Origin: Saccopteryx bilineata
Lineage: Eukaryota; Chordata; Mammalia; Chiroptera; Emballonuridae
Reading direction: 5' to 3'
Length of the DNA stretch: 64,000 nt
NCBI RefSeq assembly: GCF_036850765.1
Contig: NC_089496.1
Coordinates: forward strand, 47,420,113 to 47,484,112
A program made the translations under genes and the position numbers. The stretch's first letter is position 1. The number at the start of each line of letters is the position of its first letter. Under the pieces are notes generated by a model. That model searched no databases and was not told the origin of the DNA. It saw only the letters and a list, made by a program, of their open reading frames with translations. Below, one piece after another: positions 23,990 to 35,042 of the stretch.

Positions 23990-24515
23990 TTAAATTAACC
24001 ATTTTAAAGTGAGCAATTCAGTGGCATTTAGTACATTCCCAATGTTGTGTAATCACCACCTCTATTGTTAAAACATTTTCTTTATATTAGTCTCTTCCTA
24101 CTGAGCAGTTTCTGCACATTCCTCCCACTCCCCCCGGCCCCAACAACCACCATCTACGACATTTCACGTAAATGAAATGGTATAATATGTGACCTTTGTC
24201 TCTAGTGTCTTATTTAGCATGTTTTCAAGGTTCATTATGTGTAAGCATGAGTCAGCACTTTCGTCTTTTTTATGGCAGAATAACATTCCGTTGTATGAGT
24301 ATATAACATTGTGTTTATCCACTCGGCCATTGGTGGGCATTGGCGTTGTCTCCACCTGTGGCTAGTGAGGGTACTGCTGCTGCGAACTTGGGTCTGTTCT
24401 GAATTCTCTTGGGTATACTTCTAGGAGTGGAATTGCAGGGTCGTATGGTAACCCTGTGATTAACTTTTCGAGGAGCTACCAAACTGTTTTCCACAGTGGC
24501 ATTTTCTCATGAGTT
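23990..24515 (-). mobile_element. L1M 3'-UTR fragment, antisense
   Basis: CCATTTTAAAGTGAGCAATT, CAGTGGCATTTAGTACATTC, CAATGTTGTGTAATCACCAC, TTTTTATGGCAGAATAACAT, GGAGTGGAATTGCAGGGTCG and CCAAACTGTTTTCCACAGTG follow in order. This is the antisense of the old L1M 3' region as I know it. Confidence 0.85.
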
Positions 24516-24670
24516 AACTGATGTGTATTTTTTCTTTTTCTGCTTTCGGTTTTAGAAGTTATACAATATGTATTTAGTGTTCAGTGGTTACCCTTAAATT
24601 TTTTATCATAACTAAATTAGGATTTAAGTTTAATCAATCTCTCTAGCCCTTCAAAGAATGCAAGGATTTG

Positions 24671-25073
24671 CCCTGGCTGATTGGTTCAGTGTAGAGCGTT
24701 GGCCCGGCGTGTGGATGTCCTGCGTTTGATTCCTGGTCAGGGCACATAGAAGAAGTGACCATCTGCTTTTCTACCCCTCTCCCTCCCCCTTCTCTCTCTA
24801 TCTGTCTCTGTCTCTCTTCTCTTCCTACAGCCATAGCTCGATTGATTCAAGCACAGCAGCTGGGCGCTGAGAATGGTTGTGTGGAGCCTCTGCCTCAGGT
24901 GCTAAAAATAGCTCAGGTGAAAGCATGGCCCCAGATGAGCAGAGCATCCGCCCCAGACGAGGGTGAGGTGGGGTGGGGGGGCTGCCAGGTGGATCCCAGT
25001 CGGGGCACATGCAGGAGTCTGTCTCTCTATCTCCCCTCCTCTCACTTAGAAAAGAAGAAAAAAAAGAGTTTAT
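24671..25073 (+). mobile_element. tRNA-derived bat SINE, ~400-bp type, forward and diverged
   Basis: GCCCTGGCTGATTGGTTCAG head, box-B-like GCGTTTGATTCCTGGTC, GGGCACATAGAAGAAGTGAC, a CT-rich stretch, GCCTCTGCCTCAGGTGC, CCCAGACGAGGG and CAGGTGGATCCCAGTCGG, then GTCTGTCTC and an A/G-rich tail. Many differences from the 12231 and 22099 copies make it an older insertion. TSD not clear. Confidence 0.8.
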
Positions 25074-25104
25074 AAAATGGTGATTTTCTAATTTTTATCC
25101 TTTT

Positions 25105-25441
25105 TTTTTAACAGGGTCAGAGAGAGAGTCAGAGAGAGGGATAGATAGAGATAGACAGACAGGAACAGAGAGAGATGAGAAGCATCAATCATCAGTTTTT
25201 TGTTGTGACACCTTAGTTGTTCATTGATTGCTTTCTCATATGTGCCTTGACCGTGGGCCTTCAGCAGACCGAGTAACCCCTTGTTCGAGCCAGCAACCTT
25301 GGGTCCAAGATGGTGAGCTTTTTTTTTTTTTTGCTCAAGCCAGATGAACCCGCACTCAAGTTGGCGACCTCGGGGTCTCGAACCTGGGTCCTCCTTGTCC
25401 CAGTCCGACGCTCTATCCACAGCGTCACTGCCTGGTCAGAC
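25105..25441 (-). mobile_element. tRNA-derived bat SINE, ~335-bp type
   Basis: The same family as 370-717. On the + strand it shows AGATGAGAAGCATCAATCAT, CATTGATTGCTTTCTCATAT, GTGCCTTGACC, modules of the GAGCCAGCAACCTTGG type, then GGGGTCTCGAACCTGGGTCC and GACGCTCTATCCACAGCGTC. TATCCTT at 25096 and 25442 is the probable TSD start. Confidence 0.85.
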
Positions 25442-26294
25442 TATCCTTCTTTTTAATTTATTAGTTGATGGTGTTGTATAGAGAAGAGCTTTCTATTACC
25501 TATCCCTCCCTCTTTTCCTCCTCTAGAAGTAGACTCAAAGATTTTTAAAGATACATATATTAAACATGTTACTATCCATCACCATCATTATAAGCCCATA
25601 AGTATTTTTTATTTTTATGACTATATTTAATTTTCATAGCTGCCTGTTTTTTTTAAAAATCATAGTCTTTTTCCTTTCTTATAATTTTTATTTCTTTTTA
25701 AAGAACTTTCTTTAATATCTCAAACCACAAGTCTCTTAGATTGTTGTTCTGCTATCTCGAGTTCTTGGAAGCCCTACTTGTTGTAGCTGGCTTTGCCTGC
25801 TGGGGTGTCACTTTCTGAGACATCTACTACAATAGCTTTCTGTTTTGAGCCTGTTTTCGGTGGGACTTCAGAAAAGCCTCTCTCCTCTCCCCGACCTGGG
25901 ACTCGTGCACGACCCTCCTTGTGGACGTGCCCTCCAGGTAATGTCACATTGCTTCTGTTGCTAGGCCAGGGTGTCACTGGCTTGGGAAGTCTTACCTTAA
26001 TTTCTTACGTTCTGGATTCTTGGGCTCACCATTCACACTGGGTTCTGAGTTCTCATTCAATAGAACGTATAGTAAGTGAGCAATATCTTTATTCTCATGG
26101 GACAGTTTAGCCAAGTAGCCAGTACCAAACATACAGAAAGAGCCTCTCCTTGTCTCTGTTTCTATGTTAAGATCTGGTGAAATAGTCTGAGTTTTGGGAT
26201 ACATAAGCAGTAGAGCATCTTCAAGAATGGCACGGTCTGGGCACATCCCCTCAGAGCCCCTGTACCCACAGCAAGTGGGCATGCTCAGGCTTCC

Positions 26295-26400
26295 CCCAAG
26301 GCACAGGTGAGGCAACAGATACCCACAGAGGGTAAGTGACTTGCCCAAAGTCACATGGAGTGGGGGGAGCAGGGACAAGAACTCAGGCTTCCAAGGGGCT
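26295..26400 (-). repeat. MIR fragment
   Basis: GCACAGGTGAGGCAACAGAT, GAGGGTAAGTGACTTGCCCA and AAGTCACATGGAGTGGGGGG, then AAGAACTCAGGCTTCC: a reverse MIR core. Confidence 0.65.
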
Positions 26401-27114
26401 CTTCCTACCCAGCCAAGATTCAGTGACCCAGGGATCAAGTCCTGACTCCAGGGAGCTCTGAACACCTGCCGTGCTCTGGCCCTTGCCTCTCCCTTGGGGG
26501 CACAGAGAGGCGCTTGAATGGGGGGTGGGGGTCCCAGACACAGCAGGCGAGCTGGCTGTCTGTGGCCTGGCTCCCATGGATTTATTAGGTGCACGTGTAG
26601 GCACATGTCTCTGGGTTATCTGCACAATCAAATTTTGAAAAAGCATTTTGAATCCTTGATTTATCTTTTTGTCATTGTTTTTCATAAGAATTTTCATTCA
26701 AAGGCAAGAACATGCTTTTAAACTGACCTTTTAAACTTGTAACACTCATGCCACAAAGGGACACATAAAAGGAACAAAAGGCACATTCCCTGCGGGTGAG
26801 CACGCTTGAAGTCTCCTCTGGTGATGAGATCTATGGGAAACGGCACAGGCGTCGGAGCTGGGCGCTGGGGGCTGATGGATGGCGCTCTGGGTGGAAGTCC
26901 CATGACCGGGGGTGGCCCAGCTGTATGTACCGTACAGCGGGAACATCACCTCCACCCTCTCAGCACAACTCATGGCCACCCTCGTGCCTCATGGCTTTCC
27001 CTCAGGAGCCGGGGCGCCTCTTGGGAGGTTTACTTTGTCCCATGGTCCACAGGGAGCCATGGAGAGTCTGGGCAAGGAAGGAAGCGTAAAGTAGAAGAAG
27101 GAAGAAAATAGAGC

Positions 27115-27205
27115 ATTTGGAGCCAGCAGCCCAGATTGGAACCCTGGTCCTGGCACTTCTAACTTGTGTGACCTGGTGTGAGTCACCAGGATCTTTCGTG
27201 AGGAT
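27115..27205 (+). repeat. MIR fragment
   Basis: CATTTGGAGCCAGCAGCCCA, TTGGAACCCTGGTCCTGGCA, CTTCTAACTTGTGTGACCTG: a forward MIR head and core. Confidence 0.6.
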
Positions 27206-27289
27206 CACTTGATTTAGGAGCATTGCCCAGGAGCTGGGCACGGGGGACACAGAAGCTACTGGGAGGATCCTGCAATCTTCTGTTCCTCT

Positions 27290-27760
27290 TGGTTATTTCT
27301 CTTATATTGTGTTTCCTGTGGCTCACATAGTGAATTACGAAAAAATTTGCAGCTTAAAACAACATCAATTTATTATCTCATTGTTCTGGAGGGCTGAAGT
27401 CTGAAATCCGTTTCGTAGGGTGATAGTCAAGGTGTTGGCGGGCTTGTTCTTTCTGGAGGCTCTGGGAGAAAATCTGTTTCCTTGCCTTGTTTAGCTACTA
27501 ATGGCTGCCCACAGTCCTTGGCTTGTGGCCCCTTCCCCTACCTCTGTGGTGCATCACTCCAACCTCTGCTTTCGTGACCACATCAGCTCTTCTCTTCTGC
27601 TTCCCTCTCATAAGGACGCTTCTGTTCACATTGCTCTCACCTGGGTAAGCCAGGGTACTCTCCTCCATCTCAAGATCCTGAAGTTAATCCCATTTGCAAA
27701 GTCCTTTTTACCACAGAGGTTACCATTCTCAGGTTCTAGGGCGTGGATTTCACTGGAGGC
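27290..27760 (-). mobile_element. MLT1-like LTR (ERVL-MaLR), degraded
   Basis: On the + strand it shows GCAGCTTAAAACAACATCAA, TTTATTATCTCATTGTTCTG, GAGGGCTGAAGTCTGAAATC, TTCTTTCTGGAGGCTCTGGG, CTCATAAGGACGCTTCTGTT and a GTTACCATTCTCAGGTTCTA end. This order is the reverse complement of MLT1-type LTRs, including the AATAAATTGATGTTGTTTTA polyadenylation region. It is a solo fossil with no viral genes. Confidence 0.6.
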
Positions 27761-28164
27761 CATTATCCAGCCTACCCACCACACCATATTGCAATTTATG
27801 CCTGTTCATTTTCCAAGGCTGGGTCTCCTTTGGGCAGGCAGACAGACCTGCCAGATAACTGCCACGTGCGTGCTGGGTACGTGGGTGGAGAAATAAATGA
27901 ATTCATGCTTTGGAGTTCAGAAGGAGGTGACATCCCAGTTGGGCTATAGAGGACACCCGTGGGTTGGTTTGACAAAGGCTCTTCTAGGAGAAGTGAACAG
28001 CTTATGAGAAGGTAGAGAGGCGTGGGCGGAGAAGATCAGCATGGAAGCAGGTGGCGTGTGCAGGTGCAGAGGGGTCAGCTGGGATGCTGCGTGGCTGGGT
28101 CGTAAATGGCCCACAGGGCAGCCTGATGGGCCTGGGTCTTACTTTGTGAGGAAGCAGTGTATGC

Positions 28165-28385
28165 GGGGGGCTTCGGAGCCATTGTCTGGGCTCAGATTCC
28201 TGTGCTGCCACTTACTTGCTGTGTAGTTCTGGGAAAATTACTGGAACCATCTGCAACTCAGAGCAGTGATTGCTTTATAGACTGTTCTGAGAAAGAGAGG
28301 ACTTTTGCTGCTTGTGAAACGGTCAGCGCACTGCCTGGAAGAGTCAAAGGAGTCGGATAACAGTATCTGCTGTTATATTGATGTC
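28165..28385 (+). repeat. MIR fragment
   Basis: GGAGCCATTGTCTGGGCTCA, CTGCCACTTACTTGCTGTGT and GGGAAAATTACTGGAACCAT, then AAACGGTCAGCGCACTGCCT: a forward MIR. Confidence 0.65.
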
Positions 28386-29748
28386 ATTTTTATGAACATG
28401 ATTATTGATGAGGAGGAGGGTGGGGAACCTTTGAAGAAGGCCAGCCTGGCAGCAGGAAGGCCAGGTTTTTCTTTCTAGAAAGAGACCTTGACACCCAGGT
28501 GAAGATGTGGGGGGCTGGCCCGGGGTGGGATGTTCCGCTGGCGGGGGACCCGGAAGCCAGTCAGGAGGCTGTTGCAATGATCTGGGTAGGAGACGAAGAG
28601 GCGGAGAACAGAGATGCATACAGGAGGGCCACTATCACCCCGGATGTTCCTCAGATGTTCGGAACAGCTCCTGCTGTCCTCTGCTCGGAATGGTTCAAGG
28701 TGGATGTTAGAGCCCATCTGACAGCTGTGCCTCGGTCACCACTTTTCAGACAGGGACACTGACGCGCAGCAGAAGAGCACCTTGTCTGAGTCTCCGGATG
28801 AAACAGTGACAGGGGGTCAGACAGAGGTGGGGCTCAGGTCCTCAGCCTTACGTGGCAGAGCGGGCGGGGGTCCCAGGGGGTGGCAGGTGGGGACCTCTGA
28901 TATGAGTGCTGGGGGCTGGGGAGGGGTGGCTCTGACACAGCCTCTGGGTTGACCCGCCCCCTTTCAGAGCCACCGCTGCCCGTCAGTGCCTCAGCACCTG
29001 TTCCGGGATCCTCCTGTCACCGTTCCCCAGAGGGACAGGGACGTTTGCAGAATCCTGGTAGCTAGGGGCACAGGAATGTGGGGCTTCTGAATGGAGGAGA
29101 ATGGCTTGATGGGTGGGGGAGGCCGGGGGGGGGGAGGAGTGGGCCGGCTGGGAGGGAGGGCAGAGCTCCGTGTTCCTGCCCAGCGTAGGGAACCCGGAGG
29201 CCACGGGGCAGCCTGTGCTCGCGCTCGGTACTGCACGTCCTCGGCCACCTCCCCCTCACGCCCCTTCATACATCTTCAGGAGGAAGCCAATTCAATAGAA
29301 CCTACCACGGCAAGATTACAATTGTTACTTCAATCATATCTTACCCTGCAAGGATGTTGGAGGAAAATATATTTCAATGCTACCATCAAAAGAGCTGTCA
29401 TTTTTAACATAGTAAAAGGGTTTTCAGTGAGTGATGTCATATTGTTATTTTTAATACATTCTTTTTAGAAAATGATTTTGCTTTAGTTCTGATGGATGCA
29501 TGATGGAAAGGGGGAAAAACCCTAAAGAGAGTAAAATGCAGGTGGATTGTTTTAGGCAAGTTCCTCATGCATGCCCCTGAGTTTACAAGTCAGGAGCACA
29601 GGACAGCTTTTCAGGTCAGGGAAGGATTCAGGACGGGTTCTCCTTCGGTGCATTTTAAATGGCTGCTGATAGCTTTACAGGAAGGCTGGGGGAAAGGAAA
29701 CACAGAAAACAGAGGTGAGATGAAAATAATCCATCCAATGGTTATAAG

Positions 29749-29750
<2 letters not shown>

Positions 29751-29791
<41 letters not shown>
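29751..29791. repeat. (GT)n microsatellite
   Basis: About 20 GT repeats, followed 80 bp later by a second short GT-rich patch near 29863-29882. Confidence 0.95.
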
Positions 29792-29793
<2 letters not shown>

Positions 29794-30126
29794 CCCAGCA
29801 GTATCATAGTGACATCAGCAAATTAACTTGCATTAGGTTCTTGGCAAGTATCAAACTACATTGTGTGGTGTGTGTGTGTGCACGCACGTGTGAGTTTGTG
29901 TCTGTGAGAATAAAGCACCGGAAGGCACTTTGGGGACGATCTGCCCCATCAGTATGGAACCTGCGTCCTGGAGAGGGAGAGTGGCCAGAGCGAGGCACCC
30001 GCGGGTGGCAGGGCCAGGGCTGGCGGCACCCGCCTCTCGGACCCCCTCGGGCCTCCTTCACTCTCCTCCGCCGTTTGCGTCTCTCCGTCCTTCTCTGGTA
30101 CACTGACATTTTCTTTCTTTTGCTAG

Positions 30127-30182
30127 GAAACATCAGTTGCCAGTGTCCAGCAAGGCCGATGAGCTGGGAGCCCTGCAGCTGG
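30127..30182 (+). CDS. MINDY4: MINDY4 internal exon b
   Basis: A small 56-nt exon follows TTTTGCTAG (acceptor AG at 30125-30126) and precedes the donor GTAGGT at 30183. Its first base completes the Arg codon split from the previous exon. The next 18 codons read KHQLPVSSKADELGALQL, matching the human stretch around KNQLLPVSDK and ELGAL. The final G begins a Glu codon finished in the next exon. It is the end of the linker before the catalytic domain. It is too short to be called without homology, but both splice sites and the reading phase fit exactly. Confidence 0.92.
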
Positions 30183-32139
30183 GTAGGTGTGACCGCTGCC
30201 TCTGTGCTGGTCCTCACGGGGCCCGGGACTCTTCATTTGCTGCCTCCAGGAGGTGGTGGGTGGCGGGGACTCCCTTCTCCCCTCCCCCCACCTCAGGAAG
30301 GAGGGGCCGGCCCGTGAGCAGAGCGGGCTTCTCTCTTCGTGGTTGATGTCTTTCCCTCCTGGAGAAATCCTCACCAGGAGTCTGGGTGCTTCTGGACCCT
30401 CCCTGGGGCCACAGGAGCCTCCCCGCCTTCGGAGCTCTCTCGGGGGCCAGTCAGAGCCTGCAGAGATCTCCAGGGGACCGTCCTCATCAGAACGTTAGTG
30501 CAGCTGTGCCCGGGGAAGCCGTTCTTCTAACAACCCATCAACGTATGATTGGGTGTGAAATGCACACAGCGCCGTGTGCAGTGCACGAACCTTCAGTGCA
30601 CGGCGCGCCGCGTTTGCACGTGTGTGGGCCTCTAGCTCCTCACGCACGCTTTGGGTTCAAAGCACGCTTTCCCCCCTCTTTCTGTAACCCTGTGCCCCCC
30701 GAAGCCCAGAGTGCTTGCAGGCTTGGCTGAGGCAGGGCAGAGTGGACGGGGCCAGAGGTCAGCCGGCGGGAGGGCTGGGTGGGGCCCGCGTGCCTTCTGC
30801 CTTTGCTCTTCTTCCAAAGCCAGCGCCCTACCTGTCGGCCTCCCTGGGCAGTGAGAGCTGTTCACACACTCTCCTCTCCTTTTAAGCACTCCCTTTCAAA
30901 CTGAGGGAAGATGGCGGTGTGCCCCTTAAAAATAAACGACACGCCCTGCCATCTCATGGTTCGCTTTGATGCAGTGGAGGCAGGGCAGCCCTGAGTGGGG
31001 GAAGGGGGGGCTGGTCACCCCTCCCCGCTCACTTCAGAGGCAGCCGGCCAGGAGTCTGAATCACAGAACTGGCGGGTGGGGGTCCCTGGACCTTCCAGGG
31101 AGGGGCTGCGCGGGGGGAGCTTGGAGCCAGGAAACGCCGGCGTCTGAGGCCTTTCTGTAAAGAGCCTCCCTCTAAGATTTTCCACTGGGAGCCTTGCCTG
31201 CTTGGACGTACAGCGAGGCCATTCCCGGCCTTCAGAGCCCAGTGGGCTCCTGTTGGAAGGAAGGCTTGCAGCCAGTCTCTCAGAGCCCGGCCGTTTGAAG
31301 TGTGTCTGTGATTTCCAGAGGGAGGGGAGCCCTCCTGGCCAGGGGAGCAGCCTAGGACTTTGAAAAGGAGAAAGAGATAAAAGACCGTGGGGCCCAGGCA
31401 CCAGGAGGAAGGGAGAGGGGTTTTGGTGCAGGGACAGAAGAAGCAAGGGGTGAAACTCGGTTAGAGGAACAGTGTCCCCCGCCCGTCCCGGCTCATCTTG
31501 GTTCAGTTCAGCAGACGGTTGTCAGCCACCTGCCGGGGCTTCTGGAAGCTGGAGGTCGCTGGAGCGCCTGTCTTCTTAGAGGGCGGGGCCGGGGGGGGGG
31601 GGACAAAGGAAGAGAGATGTCCTCCCATAGCAGCGCAGAAGGCACATGGCCCCTGTTAGTGCCTCGCTGCCACGAGGGACGTAACCGAGTTCTGTGATAG
31701 GTTCTAGAAGTTTCCACAGTGCTGTGGGATTTAAACGGGGCTTTGATGGGCAAAGTCTCACCAAGCAGAGATGTGCAATGAGCCCGGTGGGCCAAGGCCT
31801 GGTGTGAGGGAGAGATTGGCTTGAGGTGACCTGCCTGGAGAGGAAGTGGTGGGGGCCGGGGATGGGAGGAGGGGGCTGGGAAGGAAGGCGCTGGCTGGAC
31901 GGTCTTCCTGAGGGCTGCGCTGAGGAGCTCGGCTGCAATCGTCGGCCAGGAAGGAGGAGTCTGTGCTGGTGGGTAGCGCGTCCAGGGCTGAGTTTGGGGC
32001 CAGCTCCAGATGTGTGCAGGGGATGGATTTTAGGAGGAAGAGCCCAGACATTGGGAGACTCTTGGTGAAGGAGCTCTTGGAATAGTCCAGAAAAGAGGTG
32101 ATCGGTCCTCTTTTCTATATGGGGGGGGGGAATGCTATG

Positions 32140-32380
32140 GATATTTCAAGACCCTGCTCAAATTTGATCTCTCACGGTGTGCTTTCCTGGCCTTTTGAGG
32201 AAGAATTACCTGCCTCGTCCCCTCTGCTCTTAAATCCTTTGCACCTTTCTCTGTTCGAGCACTTACGTTATCTGTGTGGGGCTCTGTCTCCTCCTCTAGG
32301 CAGGGATCTCCTTGAAGGTAGGGGTGATGTTTTAATCATCGCCCCTCTCTGTCCCGCGTAATCCCCAGTGAGGAAAGGGG
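32140..32380 (+). repeat. L2-like fragment
   Basis: CTGCTCAAATTTGATCTCTC, CTTTCCTGGCCTTTTGAGGA, GTTCGAGCACTTACGTTATC and GCAGGGATCTCCTTGAAGGT follow the order of the L2 3' region (CTCAAATGTCACCTC, CCTTCCCTGACC, GCACTTATCA, AGGGCAGGGA). Confidence 0.55.
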
Positions 32381-34257
32381 ATTGATGAGCCATCGGGAAG
32401 GCCATGACACGCTCCCGGGACAGGGGAGAGAGAAAGGGCGGGGCAAGGTCCCAGACGCCCAGAGGCGGGATGACCTGGGGCTGGTGTGTGGGAGAGGCCC
32501 AGTGGTGGGGAGGTGGAGTCTGTTACCTAAACCTGGAGGGGGGCTGTGCTGGGGGTCCCTGGTGGGGAGGGTCGGGTATTTCAGATACCTGATAGTCAGT
32601 AAGGAATACTGAGTAGGCACCCGGGAAAGGAATCGATAGGGCCTCTATTATTTATTCCAATCTACATATGTTTTCTTCCAAGGGGTAAATAAAATGGGGT
32701 GGAGAACAAAATCTTTTGCTTCTTTACAACCAGATATTTATAGGCCTTAAAAATAGCATTCTCAAACCACCGGCATTTGCAGACGGTTTTGTCTGCTTGG
32801 CCAACACGCTCTTCGGCAGCGCTTTCTTTTCCCTTGCACGCTGGTCCCGCCACATCTGGGCCCGAGGCCTGCTCTGTGGTCCTGAACCAGCTCCCTGAAC
32901 AGGGGCCAGCGTCCTCCGAGGCAGGCTGCCTCCGCCGGGGGCCTCGCTCGCTCTGCTTCCCCTGGGCTCCCCACCTCCGTCCTCAGCCTCACTTCACGGG
33001 GTCCAAACAGAGCACGTGTCCACCCTGGCTCCCTCCTGGACAACCTCAGACTAAACATAAGCCTCCAAGTAGGCTTAAAAATTCCCCCTTCTGTTCCTCC
33101 AGGAAACAGTCTGGCCTGAGACGTTGCAAGGAGCCCTTGAGGCCTGTGGAATCACTCAGATTACTCTCTCCCTCTGTTTTGGTCCTCTGGGGGAGGGGGG
33201 GTCTATGGTGGAATTATTTCTATTCCTCCAGCAAAAATTTCCAGTATCAATCATTCCAAAGCCTGTCCTCCGTCCCTCCCTCCATCACTCTCTTCCCTCC
33301 TCCCCCTCCCTTCCTTTTTCTCCTTGACCCAGCCCCCAAACTCCCAGGACCCTCTGCTCCGTACGCAACCATTCTCATGCCTTTAGTAGACATCTCCTTG
33401 CTTGTGCCTGTCCTTGTAAAATGTGTAGTTGTTATTCTGTGTGCATGCATTTGTAATGCATGTAAATCTCATTGCTTTTTCGCTTTCTCTACCCACGGCC
33501 ATGTGTTTAACCCTTTGCATGTTGCTGGCTGAACATCTGGTCTTTCTTTCAGGGTATTTTTTTCGTGAGGCCGCGGTCACAGGGTGGCTTTTTCAGAGAC
33601 CTTCACTGTGAAAGGTTCTCATTTAAATTCAGGTTCTTATTTAAATCCCAGACTTATTAAAACATTTTTTTTTGTTTTTAAACTAAAGGTGGGATCTGTC
33701 TCTTTTTTGATGAACTGAGCCTGTAGGCATTGGCCTCATGCTGTGCCTGGTTCTCCCCAGGGCAGACAAGGAGGTTATACAATAAGATGTGACATGTGTC
33801 CTGGGGATGGTGGCCTTTGGGTACCATCTCCAGGAGATGTGGGGCAGGGGCAGGGGCAGTGACGCGTCTCTGATCCCATGAGATGCGCAGAATTATGGGA
33901 AAGAATGTTGATATCTATACATCATGCCGTGCTTTTTCAATGATCATTTAATCTTGGGAAAATGGGGGAAAATATAGGAGGTTCCACAGGCTCTCTGGAG
34001 ACCAGTGTGCTCAGCTCTGCCCGCGTAATCGCCCTGGGTAGTTTCCACCTGGGTCCTTCACCTGCGTGTTCTGGTCAATACCGCGGTAGTGGGGGGAGGG
34101 GGGGAGGGAGTCTCGCCACAGGGAGGCACAGGCTGGTCCTGCCAAGGCTCACGTGGGGCCCTGCCTGGGCCTCAGGCGCCCCCGCTGTAAGGAGACTGTG
34201 TTTGGAATGTGACCTGATGTCCCTTCTGGGTGGAGGTCCAGGGGCAGCTGGCTGGCA

Positions 34258-34470
34258 GGAAGGCAGATAGATGAGGAGTTGGCCTGCGTTTTTACCCCGT
34301 CTCTGCCACTTTCCATCTGGGTAACTTTGGGCGGGTTACTCACCTTCTCTAAGCCTCAGTTTCCTCATCGTAAATGGGGTGTATGTGATAATTACTTTCT
34401 CAGGGGGCTGTTATGGGGCTTAGGTGATAAAACACCAGTGGTTAGTAAACGAATGCCACAGGGGTGATAA
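34258..34470 (+). repeat. MIR element, near full length
   Basis: CCCCGTCTCTGCCACTTTCC, GGGTAACTTTGGGCGGGTTA, CTCACCTTCTCTAAGCCTCA, GTTTCCTCATCGTAAATGGG and TGTGATAATTACTTTCTCAG: forward MIR head, core and part of the 3' end. Confidence 0.8.
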
Positions 34471-34935
34471 TCCGTTATTATTTTATCAGGCAGGGTGGCA
34501 TTTCCTGTGCTAATTCTGCCCTCTTCATGTTTGTCCTCAGGGGGCAGATTTGTGCCTCGGGCTCACCTTTTGTGACAAATGAGCCTGAGGGAGGCTTTTC
34601 TGGGCGGACTGGATGGCCTGGGCCCGGGCACTTCCTTCACTGCATGCCCACAGCAGGACTTCCCGGGGACCAGTAGCCGCGTCCCCCCTGCCACTGCCCG
34701 CAGCCTTGTGGCATGGGCCAGCGTGGGGTTTGGACAAGGAGCAAAAGCTGTCTCGCTTTGCCTTTGCTCCTTCTGAAGGGGGCCTGGGCACCCCCCGGGG
34801 TGGGGTAGGGGTGGAGGAGCCTGCCTTTCCTTCAGAGCATCTCAGAACTCACCCACGCCCTCAGCGTTAGTGACTGCACATTCTGTTGTCCATGAGCTAT
34901 AACACAGAGCTCACACTGCCAAGGTTCTCTTTCAG

Positions 34936-35042
34936 AGGACGTGGAGGATGAACCAGCGTTGGAAGAAGTCATTCTCCCTCCAGCCCCGTCAGTGCCCAAG
35001 CTGCAAGTAGTGTCGAAGCCAATCGACTTCTCAGTGGCAAAG
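34936..35042 (+). CDS. MINDY4: MINDY4 internal exon c
   Basis: The acceptor is TTCTCTTTCAG ending at 34935 and the donor is GTAGGT at 35043. The first two bases complete Glu, and 35 codons follow (segment residues 163-197). The product begins [15 protein letters not shown] and ends [10 protein letters not shown], matching the human acidic DVEDE motif, the short VIL/PSV segment and the SKPID-SVAK lead-in to the catalytic domain. The exon ends in phase 0. The acidic DVEDE run and proline-rich spacer suggest a flexible hinge; this is inference from composition. Confidence 0.94.

Larger units (their letters stand above)
3675..30126 (+). other. MINDY4: Intron a-b of MINDY4 (26.5 kb)
   Basis: Bounded by GTGAGC and TTGCTAG. 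Contents with their own entries are L1 debris, five SINEs, MER5A, piggyBac-like and hAT elements, a 29-bp minisatellite, an L1 3' end, an MLT1-like LTR and several MIR fragments. Stretches with nothing I can name are 7420-9209, 10860-11400, 13030-13780, 13910-15460, 15700-22080 (except short poly-C, GT-rich and CCAGG runs), 22530-23220, 25460-26290, 26400-27110 and 28390-30126 (except a GT run). No open frame in this intron has a convincing homologue. Confidence 0.8.
30183..34935 (+). other. MINDY4: Intron b-c of MINDY4 (4.8 kb)
   Basis: Bounded by GTAGGT and TTTCAG. It holds an L2-like fragment (32140-32380), a MIR (34260-34480) and poly-G runs near 31590 and 32120. 30183-32130 is GC-rich unique-looking sequence with nothing I can name. 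33300-33700 is AT-richer with an unassigned repeat-like patch (TTGTAATGCATGTAAATCTC). No exon-like sequence was recognised. Confidence 0.75.

Noticed and set aside
33505..33700. TTAACCCTTTGCATG, resembling a piggyBac left end
   Set aside because: I found no matching AGGG-TTAA right end nearby, so a single short match is not enough.
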